Positions 35,619-43,526 of a DNA stretch of 64,000 nt are shown piece by piece. The position numbers and the translations under genes are program-made. The first letter of the stretch is position 1; each line of letters opens with the position of its first letter. This stretch comes from CAZLQR01 sp964366455 (GTDB lineage Bacteria > Patescibacteriota > Microgenomatia > UBA1406 > GWC2-37-13): NCBI GenBank assembly GCA_964366455.1, contig CAYISZ010000001.1, forward strand, positions 1-64,000. Reading direction: 5' to 3'. Under the pieces are notes generated by a model that did no database searches, was not told the origin of the DNA, and saw only the letters and a list, made by a program, of their open reading frames with translations.

Positions 35619-36663
35619 AGATTGAGTTGTTTTTATTTAATCCTTTTTTTAATCCTTTAATAAAATTGAGCCCGTAATACACATGCGTAAGAGCAACCGT
35701 AACGCTTGCGCCAAGGGCAACAATTACGTTCTTTGATTTAAGTAAAGATTGTATAAAAATTACGGCTAATAGTAAACCGTAAAGCATCGATGGAATCAGG
35801 GCATATACGAAAAAGCTATCTGAGCCTGACAGCCATAGTAATGTATATATAATGGGAATCGCTCCTAGGTAAAGCACCAGCATCAAAGGTGCGAGATAGG
35901 ACAGCTCCCTTGAGTTACTGTCGCCGTGCGAGAAGAAAGCTCCTCTGTGAAAACCGTACTGTCCATGTTGTTTAAGAAAACTTTTTAAATCGGCTCTACG
36001 GTGATGGTAAACAAGAACGTCGGGATGGTAAAGAATCTTTCCTTTTTCCTTGATAACAATGTCGTTGCAGAGTTTGCTGTCCTCGCCCGGCCAATAATCA
36101 GAGTTAAATCCACCCACTTTTTCAAAAGTTTTCTTTCTAATGAAAAAATTCATCGATGGGTAGTCGATTACAAACCGTTTCTTGAGCGGTGTAAATCTGT
36201 ATGCATATTTTCCAGATCCCAAAAAAGAAACCAAGACAGCGTCAAATATTTTTTCCCAAAGATTAGTTTTCTCTGGCAGCGCTCCAGGGCCACAGAGGAT
36301 TAAAAATGAAGTTTTTTTGAAAAGTTTCATAGCGTTTGTAAGCCAGTTCTCGTCCGGGTAAGCGTCGTCATCTATAAATGCGATTATTTTTCCCTTAGCG
36401 TTTTTTACGCCAATGTCTCTTTTTTGCGCAGGGCGAGTTACAGCTCCGGTAGGTATAACGCGCAACCACGAGTATTGATTCATTAAGGTGATGTCATAAG
36501 TAGTGTGCTCATTAGGCAAAACAATAACCTCAAAATTTTTGAATGTTTGCTTATCCATTTCAGGAAGATTTTCAAACAGAAGGTAATATGAGAGAGCTCT
36601 GACAGGAATGATTACAGAAATAGCCGGCGTCCGCCAGCTGGCGGATTTATTTTGTTTTCCCAT
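35608..36663 (-). CDS. Glycosyltransferase family 2
   Basis: The 351-aa protein has ISVIIPVRALSYYL as first strand, the DDD site in IAFIDDDAYPDENWL near residue 95, and GGFNSDYWPGEDSKLC as the acceptor motif. Two hydrophobic segments near residues 260-330 point to membrane anchoring. The first dozen codons contain a 16-bp perfect GC-rich palindrome coding for SASWR, which looks inserted. It overlaps its neighbours by 17 nt upstream and 11 nt downstream. Donor and acceptor are unknown. Confidence 0.82.
   Translation of the reverse strand: MGKQNKSASWRTPAISVIIPVRALSYYLLFENLPEMDKQTFKNFEVIVLPNEHTTYDITLMNQYSWLRVIPTGAVTRPAQKRDIGVKNAKGKIIAFIDDDAYPDENWLTNAMKLFKKTSFLILCGPGALPEKTNLWEKIFDAVLVSFLGSGKYAYRFTPLKKRFVIDYPSMNFFIRKKTFEKVGGFNSDYWPGEDSKLCNDIVIKEKGKILYHPDVLVYHHRRADLKSFLKQHGQYGFHRGAFFSHGDSNSRELSYLAPLMLVLYLGAIPIIYTLLWLSGSDSFFVYALIPSMLYGLLLAVIFIQSLLKSKNVIVALGASVTVALTHVYYGLNFIKGLKKGLNKNNSIYGK
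36630..36645. repeat. 16-bp perfect GC-rich palindrome inside a GT2 gene
   Basis: TCCGCCAGCTGGCGGA is self-complementary over all 16 bases and is far richer in G+C than the surrounding gene. It falls in frame near codons 8-12 of the GT2 gene. It resembles short palindromes scattered through other CPR genomes, as far as I recall. Confidence 0.6.
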
Positions 36664-37423
36664 GCTTTCGTTTTACAGGCTTTTTATGATAATGTTGCAA
36701 AATATTTTTACGGTAAAAAATCGCAAGCGTATCTACAAGTATTCCCTTTATTGATTCGAGAGTGGCCGCAGAAGTTACAGGCCCCAGATGATAATCGAGT
36801 TTAATTGGAGCTTCATAAATACGACTAAATCCTAAGCTGTCTGCTGCAACGAGTATCTCAAGGTCGCCCGCAAACTGTCTTTCCACAAGTCGGGGCATAA
36901 TTACTTCCAGTGTTTTTTTTCTAAAGACCTTAATGCCTGCCTGCGTGTCTCTGATCTTTATGTTGAACAAAAATTTAACCAAAAAATAATATCCGTAGCT
37001 TAGAAATTTGCGCATAAGTGGGTACTTCACATAGGAAGCGGGGTGTCGTTTGGATCCTACAATGATGTCTGCTTTGTACCACTCCATGTGCTCCAAAAGC
37101 ATCGAGATTCCGTTTGGATCAATTTCACTTCCTGAGTCCAAAAACATAACGTAGTCCCCTTTCGCTCTTGTCATGCCAAGTCTAATGGCGTAAGACTTCC
37201 CCTGATTTTTCACGTAAGCGTGTGTTTTTACATGAAGTATTTTTGCACGCTTAATATTGCTTAGAGACTTGTCTACAATTCCATCAATCACCACAATAAC
37301 TTCGTAGGGATATCTGATTTGATTTAGCGCAGTAGTAATTGACTTGATATTCTTTACTATCGTTTTCTCCTGTTTGTAGACCGGAATTATGAGGCTTAAA
37401 AAATGGTTATTTTTGGTTTCCAT
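36647..37423 (-). CDS. Glycosyltransferase family 2, DPM1/GtrB-like
   Basis: The 258-aa protein begins SLIIPVYKQEKTIVKNIKSI and has the segment VIVGSKRHPASYVKYPLMRK with RDTQAGIKVFRKKTLEVIM, which is characteristic of polyprenyl-phosphate glycosyltransferases. The usual metal-binding DxD is DSG in FLDSGSEIDPNG, so the second aspartate is missing at the normal place. It likely makes a polyprenyl-phosphate sugar for the GT-C enzymes, unless the altered site changes its activity. It overlaps the flippase gene by 17 nt on its upstream side. Confidence 0.78.
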   Translation of the reverse strand: METKNNHFLSLIIPVYKQEKTIVKNIKSITTALNQIRYPYEVIVVIDGIVDKSLSNIKRAKILHVKTHAYVKNQGKSYAIRLGMTRAKGDYVMFLDSGSEIDPNGISMLLEHMEWYKADIIVGSKRHPASYVKYPLMRKFLSYGYYFLVKFLFNIKIRDTQAGIKVFRKKTLEVIMPRLVERQFAGDLEILVAADSLGFSRIYEAPIKLDYHLGPVTSAATLESIKGILVDTLAIFYRKNILQHYHKKPVKRKHGKTK

Positions 37424-38678
37424 TGACGGTATTATACTTTACCAAGCAGCCGATTTGCAGAAGCAATAGAGCTGAGCCAGTAGCGATATTAACCGTAATC
37501 AAATTTTGAATTGTGGTACCAAATAAGTAAAGTGATGGGATGTAAGCCAGTCCCGCAAAAATTGGCATAAGGGAAAATAATGATTTCTTGGAAAGAAAAT
37601 AATTATTAATCAAGGTCGTTGAGGCATAAAGTGAACCGAAAATACTAGCTAGTCCAAGTACTGGAGCAATTGAGTTAAATTTGGTTCCAAATAATATGTG
37701 AATAACGGGTATAGAAAGGTATTGATAGAGCACGAAGCATACAATTCCAATTAACGCTAAAGCCGCCAGAGAAATTTTGAGAACTAATTCGTGATTCTGC
37801 TTATTTTTCAAACTTGAGAAGAAAATGTAACTTGCCGTAATCATCGGTCCGATCAGATAAAGAATAATTTTTGCAAAAAGACTCCATGAACCGTAAATTC
37901 CCGCCTGCTCTGAGCTTAAGAATTTTTTAGCCGTGACTATGTCTGCATTTCCAAGTAACGTAAGACCAAGTATCGAAAAAAAAGTTACGATTACTTGTTT
38001 TTGGAAAACCGATCCCAGAACTCGTCTTTTTAGTTTTGATTGAATTAGCGTACTTCCCTTTGATTTAGTTCTTAGAATTATGAAGGAGCCTATTATTGCT
38101 GATGCTGTAGATATGAATAAGAAAACTATGATTAAAAGAACTCCCCATTCAACATTTGTTATTACCAATGCACCAGTAAGTTTAAGAATGACGGCGATGG
38201 TCCCAAGTGCAGAAATCCAACCAAAAAGATGAAGCCCCTGCAAAAGAGCTGCATAATATGCGCCTACAAAACCAATCATTACAAAAGGAACTATTGAGAC
38301 GCTACTGTAAAACGACAGGTTTGTAAGTTTTTGTATGAATGGTGTCAAAAATAAAAATGGTATCAGTAGCAACCACCATTTTTTAAGTTTAGTCAAAAAC
38401 CATTGTTCTAGAGTTAGCGCATAAGCAAGACCCCTAGTAGTATTGGAACCAATTTTTTGGATAATGACCATTGTGATAACGGTCATTGGTACCGAGAAAA
38501 TTGTTGTGTATGAAAAAAGCGCTGTAATTTCACCGAAACCAGTCGGACCAAGTTTTTTGGCAACAACAATGTTGAATAAGTAGTTAATCAAACTGCCCAG
38601 AAATGTAGCGACAGTAAAAATTAAACTCCCGCGTACGAAGGTATTCTTGAGAATACGTGAGAGCGTTGTCATAGACAT
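37407..38678 (-). CDS. Wzx-type oligosaccharide flippase
   Basis: I choose ATG 38678 as start because the earlier ATG at 38687 overlaps the -10 hexamer; the later one lies 7 nt after it, as in many genes here. The 423-aa product has about twelve to fourteen membrane segments and the N-terminal VVAKKLGPTGFGEITALFSY typical of Wzx and MOP-superfamily flippases. It would move lipid-linked glycans across the membrane. It is the first gene of the operon with two GT2 genes and the ferredoxin, and marks the right border of the glycan locus. Confidence 0.85.
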   Translation of the reverse strand: MSMTTLSRILKNTFVRGSLIFTVATFLGSLINYLFNIVVAKKLGPTGFGEITALFSYTTIFSVPMTVITMVIIQKIGSNTTRGLAYALTLEQWFLTKLKKWWLLLIPFLFLTPFIQKLTNLSFYSSVSIVPFVMIGFVGAYYAALLQGLHLFGWISALGTIAVILKLTGALVITNVEWGVLLIIVFLFISTASAIIGSFIILRTKSKGSTLIQSKLKRRVLGSVFQKQVIVTFFSILGLTLLGNADIVTAKKFLSSEQAGIYGSWSLFAKIILYLIGPMITASYIFFSSLKNKQNHELVLKISLAALALIGIVCFVLYQYLSIPVIHILFGTKFNSIAPVLGLASIFGSLYASTTLINNYFLSKKSLFSLMPIFAGLAYIPSLYLFGTTIQNLITVNIATGSALLLLQIGCLVKYNTVNGNQK

Positions 38679-38685
38679 TTTAATC

Positions 38686-38691
38686 ATTATA
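38686..38691 (-). promoter_or_regulatory. -10 element, leaderless start of the flippase operon
   Basis: TATAAT ends 7 nt before the ATG at 38678. The upstream ATG at 38687 is formed by the hexamer itself and is unlikely to be in the mRNA. The -35 is weak. Confidence 0.55.
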
Positions 38692-38735
38692 ACAAGCCCT
38701 TCATGGATTATAATGGAGAGAAGCCCTTCGTAACC

Positions 38736-38805
38736 GTCTATAAAGTCGAAAGTCTATAAAGTCAGGGACTTTACGGACCTTAAGGACCTTACGGACTTTA
38801 CAGAC
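38736..38805. repeat. Tandem GACTTTA/GACCTTA repeat upstream of lepA
   Basis: The 70-bp stretch holds GTCTATAAAGTC units followed by GACTTTACGGACCTTAAGG-type units, which are inverted relative to each other and can fold back. The same unit type recurs inside miaA at 42001-42031. It occupies most of the divergent gap between the flippase and lepA. Confidence 0.65.
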
Positions 38806-38817
38806 AAAAATACTTTT

Positions 38818-40551
38818 ATGAATCATATACGAAACTTCGCAATTATAGCCCATATTGATCACGGTAAGTCGACCTTAGCAGATCGACTTCTAGAACTAAC
38901 CGGTGTTGTGTCCAAAGACAAACACGAGGAGCAGCTACTCGACCGTAACCCAATTTCAAGAGAAAGAGGAATAACTATAAAACTAGCTCCAGTGAGGATG
39001 AGTTACGAATTAGACGGAGAACGATTTCAGCTGAATCTTATTGATACACCAGGTCATGTAGATTTTTCCTATGAGGTCGATAGAACATTGTCGTGTGTCG
39101 AGGGAGCGGTATTACTAATTGATGCGACCCAAGGAATTCAGGCCCAGACAATATCAAATGCATATAAAGCACTTGAGAAAAATCTCACAATAATTCCGGT
39201 TATCAATAAAATCGATCTACCACATGCAGATGTACCAAAAGCAAAAAAACAGATTGTAGATTTTTTAGGAATTGCTGAAGCAGAAATTCATGAAATTTCT
39301 GCAAAGACGGGACTCGGAGTACAAGAACTACTAAACGATATTATAAAAAAAGTACCAGGGCCAAACTTCAACGAAAACAATACCGAACTGCAGAGTCTTA
39401 TTTTTGATTCGTATTACGATTCACATAAAGGGGTAATCGCTTTTGTAAGAATTTTTGACGGGCAGGTAAAAAAAAGAGACAAGGTTCGATTGATTGCTGA
39501 CAAAAGTGTTTTTGAGGTTAGTGAAGTTGGAGTTTTTGGTCCCGAACTTACACAGGTAGAGTCACTACAAAAAGGTGAGATCGGATATGTGGTAACAAAT
39601 CTAAAGGACATTCATCAGGTGCGCGTTGGAGATAGTATGACTGCAGAGAAATCAAAAAATCCAGCTCTCTCAGGTTACAAAAAAGTTAAGTCAATGGTCT
39701 TTGCGTCCATGTTCCCTACAGATGCATCCGAGTATCTAAATCTTAAGAAAGCATTAGATAAACTTTATCTAAACGATTCTTCTTTAGAGTTTACGCCAAT
39801 CTTTAGTCAAGCTCTAGGCGCAGGATTTAGGGTTGGATTTTTGGGACTTCTTCATGCGGATGTCGTTCGCGAAAGACTGGAGCGTGAGTATGAACTCGAT
39901 CTTGTTCTCACTCCGCCTCAGGTTGAGTACCAATTTGAGAACAATACTTACTTAGAGCCTTATGTAAGGATATTCATGGTGATGCCGCCAGAGTACCAAG
40001 GTCCTGTAATGACAATCTGTCAAGAGTACCGAGGAAGATTTATAACCATGGATAACAAAAATCAAATTACCCTAACCTACGAAATGCCGTTAGCCGAAAT
40101 GATTTCTGATTTTTTTGATCGATTAAAGAGTGTGAGTTCAGGATACGCATCTCTTGACTGGGAGTTGGTAAGATACGAGCCCGTGAAGGCTGACAAATTA
40201 TCTTTGCTTATAAACGGAGATCCAATCGAGGAATTTTCGGAAATCGTTGTTCAGGAGAGAGCACAAGAAAAAGCACAAGATTTAACAAAGCGCCTGCGAG
40301 AAGTTATTCATCGACAACAGTTTGAGATAAAAATTCAGGGACAGTACAAGGGTAAAATTATTGCATCAGAGCGAATCGCTCCATTTAGAAAGGACGTGCT
40401 TATGAAGGGTAGTAAAGCGGTTGGAGGAGGAGACGTCGGACGCAAACGAAAGGTTTTGGAAAGACAGAAAGAAGGAAAGAAAAGAATGAAGATGATTGGG
40501 AGCGTCGAAGTTCCAAAAGAAGCCTTCCTGAAGATATTCAATAAAAAATAA
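38818..40551 (+). CDS. lepA: Elongation factor 4 (LepA), translational GTPase
   Basis: The 577-aa protein has the P-loop AHIDHGKSTLADRLLELTG, switch II DTPGHVDFSYEVDR and NKIDLPHAD, so all GTP-binding motifs are present. The EF4-specific C-terminal domain is present through GGGDVGRKRKVLERQKEGKK and RMKMIGSVEVPKEAFLKIF. EF4 acts on stalled or mistranslocated ribosomes at the membrane. The length is slightly under the usual 600. It is a single plus-strand gene that converges on the minus-strand gene 5 nt away. No Shine-Dalgarno sequence is visible. Confidence 0.95.
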   Translation: MNHIRNFAIIAHIDHGKSTLADRLLELTGVVSKDKHEEQLLDRNPISRERGITIKLAPVRMSYELDGERFQLNLIDTPGHVDFSYEVDRTLSCVEGAVLLIDATQGIQAQTISNAYKALEKNLTIIPVINKIDLPHADVPKAKKQIVDFLGIAEAEIHEISAKTGLGVQELLNDIIKKVPGPNFNENNTELQSLIFDSYYDSHKGVIAFVRIFDGQVKKRDKVRLIADKSVFEVSEVGVFGPELTQVESLQKGEIGYVVTNLKDIHQVRVGDSMTAEKSKNPALSGYKKVKSMVFASMFPTDASEYLNLKKALDKLYLNDSSLEFTPIFSQALGAGFRVGFLGLLHADVVRERLEREYELDLVLTPPQVEYQFENNTYLEPYVRIFMVMPPEYQGPVMTICQEYRGRFITMDNKNQITLTYEMPLAEMISDFFDRLKSVSSGYASLDWELVRYEPVKADKLSLLINGDPIEEFSEIVVQERAQEKAQDLTKRLREVIHRQQFEIKIQGQYKGKIIASERIAPFRKDVLMKGSKAVGGGDVGRKRKVLERQKEGKKRMKMIGSVEVPKEAFLKIFNKK

Positions 40552-40556
40552 AGCTA

Positions 40557-41651
40557 TTATCGGAAAACAAATTCATACCCAGTGGGTAATTTTATACTCT
40601 TAATATCCTCCTTAAGAAATTTATCAAAGTCAGGAGTTGGATCGCTTGGTGTTGGCTGTGGAATTTCTTTAAGATTTTTATCGTTCAAGGAATATTTATA
40701 GGACTTTACCCCACTTATTATAAGTGAGTCTGCATTCTTATCGAGAATAATGTTCTGCGCATCTTTTAATATTTGAGCATTTGAGATCACTGTCTCCTTA
40801 TCGTTCGGATTACGCAATGAAATTGCAGTGACATTATAAAAATTTCGTTTAATTGGACCGCCAGAACCTATATAGCTATAGTTTTCTTTCGTGCCTTTTC
40901 CGTTTGTATAGTACGTTACTAGAAGTCTTTGCTTAGTATCCACTCCAATAACTTTATCGCTCAAAGCTCCAAAAGTTGCTACGTTCCCTTGTGGGGAGTG
41001 TATCAGTCGAGTCGTTTTGGCATCAGAATCTAACGCATAATACCTTTCTCTTACGGTCTCTCCATAATAAGTATATTCAGTCAATAAGTACATGTCTCCC
41101 GCTTTAGAAATATTGTTATAAAGACCCATATAGGCGACTTGGTAATTATCAGAGTCGAGTTCAACTCTAAACAATGCTCTTTCACCCATACCTCCGGTAA
41201 ATATAAAAAGATTTTCATTATCTAAAACTTTTAGAATTAGACCTACTTCCTTCCCAATACCGTCTGGCATAAGACTTTGCAAATAATCAGCATCAACTAT
41301 CTTATTGGAATCTCCTGTGTATAAATTAAAACTATGCACATTACCGTCTTGAATATAAAAGATAAACTTACTGTTTCGCTCAATTTTGCTCAAATAAGAC
41401 ACCTGTTCGCTAAGTGAGAGAACTGTCTCAGTTTTCCAAAACGGAAGTTTTTTTATTAAAGTCCAAGATCCTGTTGGGGCTATTGTTGGCCAACCCGCCA
41501 ATCCAAATTGCGTCTTGGGTTGCGAATACCTCTTCTCAAGATTACTCGCCTTAAGCATTAGAACTATGGCGACTACGGTAAGTAAAATTAATAAAATCCA
41601 AAGTGGATTATTCTTACTGCGTTTGACTCGAGTATTCTTGCGGCGCTTCAT
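40557..41651 (-). CDS. Membrane-anchored protein, possible beta-propeller, unknown function
   Basis: The 364-aa protein has a basic N-terminus (MKRRKNTRVKRSKNNP) followed by one membrane helix (LWILLILLTVVAIVLML), so the rest faces outside the cell. The outer part is beta-rich with repeated units such as FYIQDGNVHSFNLYTGD and YYALDSDAKTTRLIHSPQG, spaced as in propeller-type sensors. I recognise no family. It has its own promoter embedded at the end of miaA and converges on lepA. Confidence 0.6.
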   Translation of the reverse strand: MKRRKNTRVKRSKNNPLWILLILLTVVAIVLMLKASNLEKRYSQPKTQFGLAGWPTIAPTGSWTLIKKLPFWKTETVLSLSEQVSYLSKIERNSKFIFYIQDGNVHSFNLYTGDSNKIVDADYLQSLMPDGIGKEVGLILKVLDNENLFIFTGGMGERALFRVELDSDNYQVAYMGLYNNISKAGDMYLLTEYTYYGETVRERYYALDSDAKTTRLIHSPQGNVATFGALSDKVIGVDTKQRLLVTYYTNGKGTKENYSYIGSGGPIKRNFYNVTAISLRNPNDKETVISNAQILKDAQNIILDKNADSLIISGVKSYKYSLNDKNLKEIPQPTPSDPTPDFDKFLKEDIKSIKLPTGYEFVFR

Positions 41652-41657
41652 AAATTC

Positions 41658-41663
41658 ATTATA
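41658..41663 (-). promoter_or_regulatory. -10 element within the miaA stop codon, leaderless start
   Basis: TATAAT lies 6 nt before the ATG at 41651 and includes the miaA stop codon TAA. The downstream gene can thus be transcribed on its own, beginning at its start codon. Confidence 0.6.
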
Positions 41664-42537
41664 CGATTACCCACTCAATTTGCGAGTCCATTTTCATAAA
41701 TGTAAGTTGTCGTTTGGCATACTGAATTTCTTTGTTAATCCAGTCCTTTAGCGCCTCATCTAGCGTCACTTCTCCATCAATATGAGCAATCAGTTGTTTG
41801 TATCCGATTGTCTGAAGTCCGGGATCTGTTTTTTTGTATCCCAACTTTAATAGTCGCTTAACTTCCTTAAAAGCTCCCTGTTTAAGCCGCTTCTCTACCC
41901 GCTCAGTTACTGCGTTAGTTAAAGATTCTTTGTTTTTATGTTTAAGGCCGATTATCTTGAAGCTTAGAGCTTGAAGCGTAGAGCTTTTATTAGGAGTCGT
42001 TGACTTTATAGACCTTATGGACTTTATGGACGCAGTCGCTATTTCGATTTTGCGAATGAGACGGCGAGGGTTGTGCAAATCACTGTTATTGAGTTTAGAA
42101 AATACAATTTTGTCTAATGATTTTAATTTCTTTTGAAGTTCTTCAACTGAAAGTTTTTCCAGCTCTCTTCTTAGTTTTGGATTTGGAGGAATTTTTATGT
42201 CCTGTCCGTATAGTAGATGTTTAATATATAGATACGAACCACCAACTATAATTGGAGTTTTTTTTCTGCGCCATATATCTTTAATTATTGGCCCAGCTAA
42301 ACTGACAAAGTCATATGAAGAAAATGTCTTATCAGGAGTTGCCACATCAAGTAGATAAACCTTAGCTCCGGACTTATTTAGCTCGCTCTTGTCTTTTCCG
42401 GTTATGATATCAAGGTCTGTATAGACCTGTCGGGAATCTGCATTTATGATTTCTCCATTGAGGCGTGAAGCATAATCTAGGGCGAGTTTGGTTTTTCCGG
42501 TTGCCGTTTGGCCTGTTATAACGAGTAAATTATTCAT
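41659..42537 (-). CDS. miaA: tRNA dimethylallyltransferase
   Basis: MiaA adds a dimethylallyl group to A37 of tRNAs reading codons that start with U. The 292-aa protein has the P-loop ITGQTATGKTKLALDYA, the substrate loop INADSRQVYTDLDIITGK, and KTPIIVGGSYLYIKHLLYG. The C-terminal GLQTIGYKQLIAHIDGE and the QYAKRQLTFMKMD end fit the family. An insert around residues 165-190 is coded by two different repeat families (41960-41986 and 42001-42031), placed in the helical insertion region of MiaA that varies in length. Confidence 0.93.
   Translation of the reverse strand: MNNLLVITGQTATGKTKLALDYASRLNGEIINADSRQVYTDLDIITGKDKSELNKSGAKVYLLDVATPDKTFSSYDFVSLAGPIIKDIWRRKKTPIIVGGSYLYIKHLLYGQDIKIPPNPKLRRELEKLSVEELQKKLKSLDKIVFSKLNNSDLHNPRRLIRKIEIATASIKSIRSIKSTTPNKSSTLQALSFKIIGLKHKNKESLTNAVTERVEKRLKQGAFKEVKRLLKLGYKKTDPGLQTIGYKQLIAHIDGEVTLDEALKDWINKEIQYAKRQLTFMKMDSQIEWVIV
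41960..42031 (-). repeat. Two repeat families inside miaA
   Basis: 41960-41986 holds AGCTTAGAGCTTGAAGCGTA-type units, and 42001-42031 holds GACTTTATAGACCTTATGG-type units. They code in frame for the SIKSIRSIKSTTPNKSS and LQALSF segments. The second family matches the repeat upstream of lepA. Confidence 0.6.
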
Positions 42538-42540
42538 TAT

Positions 42541-42612
42541 TGAAGCGTTAACGGGTTAATGGGTTAACGAGTCGAACAAGAATAACCCGTGAACACGTTA
42601 ACTCGTTAACTG
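42541..42612. repeat. GTTAAC-type repeat between miaA and folD
   Basis: The units are GTTAACGGGTTAATGGGTTAA, then CGTTAACTCGTTAACTG, with partly inverted order around ACCCGTGAACAC. The same units recur at 49148-49207 between rplL and rplJ. The 3' end overlaps the folD stop region. Confidence 0.65.
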
Positions 42613-43481
42613 TCTAACTGAAGCGTTGCCGCATTAATTAAGTTTTTGTAAAGAAATAATACGTCGAGTGGACCAGTGCCGTTTGGAGTTTGCGTATACC
42701 AGCTTGCAATATTTTTTACTTCGTCTTCGCTATAGTCTCCACGAAGTTTCCCTCCTACTTTGTGGAGTCCTGTGTTAATCAACACAACTCCTTTTTTTAG
42801 CATCTTTGGATCAAGTACTTTCTTACCAACTGAGGTGATAATAATGTCTGCTTCGTTATAGTACTGAGCTGGATCATTTGTTCGGCTATTAACGTTTATA
42901 AAACCAATTCTGAAATCATGAAGAGTCTGCGCAATAGGATGGCCACCTGTTATGCCACTACCGACAAGCACAATTTTTTTATGCTTTAATAGTTGCTTGA
43001 AAAGATTCTTATCGTTAAGTTGGTCCGGATACACTGATTTTTTATGATTATGAGGATTTGCTACAAACTTAAGAAGAGAAATTACCGCTAGACCTAATGG
43101 TGGCAAATGAGGTGACTTGGTGCGATGACCTTCAATGTCCTTGACGGTCGGAATATAGTTGTAAAGAGTGTCGCTTTGTAGGTGAGACGGTAATGGAAGT
43201 TGAATAATGACCCCGGTCGTGCTTGGTCTGTGAGCCAATTCTCTAAGTTTTGTCGCAAACTCTAGAAAAGGTGGGCATTTCTTAAAATGTGCGAATTCAA
43301 ACTCGACTCCGATTTCTTTTGCTACCTTCTTTTTTATCGAAACAAATGAAAGCTGATCTGCTGCTGTACCAATCAACACAGTGATCAGTTTGGGGGAAGC
43401 TCCCCTCTTTTTAAGATCGCTAACCTTTTTCTTAAGGTCAGACTTCAATGAAGTGGCTATGTCACTACAAGGTATTTTCAT
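42606..43481 (-). CDS. folD: Methylenetetrahydrofolate dehydrogenase/cyclohydrolase
   Basis: FolD interconverts 5,10-methylene-, methenyl- and 10-formyl-tetrahydrofolate. The 291-aa protein has the catalytic lysine K50 in SFVSIKKK, the glutamine in GVIIQLPLPSHL, the aspartate in VKDIEGHRTKS, and the NADP fold KIVLVGSGITGGHPIAQTL. The conserved tyrosine four residues before the lysine, involved in the cyclohydrolase step, is F46 here, so that activity may be altered. A TATAAT element at 43496-43501 gives a short leader with AGGATA just before the ATG. Confidence 0.88.
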   Translation of the reverse strand: MKIPCSDIATSLKSDLKKKVSDLKKRGASPKLITVLIGTAADQLSFVSIKKKVAKEIGVEFEFAHFKKCPPFLEFATKLRELAHRPSTTGVIIQLPLPSHLQSDTLYNYIPTVKDIEGHRTKSPHLPPLGLAVISLLKFVANPHNHKKSVYPDQLNDKNLFKQLLKHKKIVLVGSGITGGHPIAQTLHDFRIGFINVNSRTNDPAQYYNEADIIITSVGKKVLDPKMLKKGVVLINTGLHKVGGKLRGDYSEDEVKNIASWYTQTPNGTGPLDVLFLYKNLINAATLQLDS

Positions 43482-43495
43482 TATCCTGAGGCTCT

Positions 43496-43501
43496 ATTAT
43501 A
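43496..43501 (-). promoter_or_regulatory. -10 element of folD
   Basis: TATAAT lies 14 nt before the ATG at 43481. The predicted leader is about 7 nt and contains AGGATA next to the start codon. Confidence 0.5.
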
Positions 43502-43526
43502 CCAAATTTTAAGAAGGCAACCACAG

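Noticed and set aside
38679..38687. ATG 38687 as flippase start
   Set aside because: It is formed by the TATAAT hexamer itself and would lie upstream of the predicted transcript start.
42541..42612. GTTAAC-type repeats as a CRISPR array
   Set aside because: Units are short, degenerate and adjacent without spacers of constant length, and no cas gene is present.
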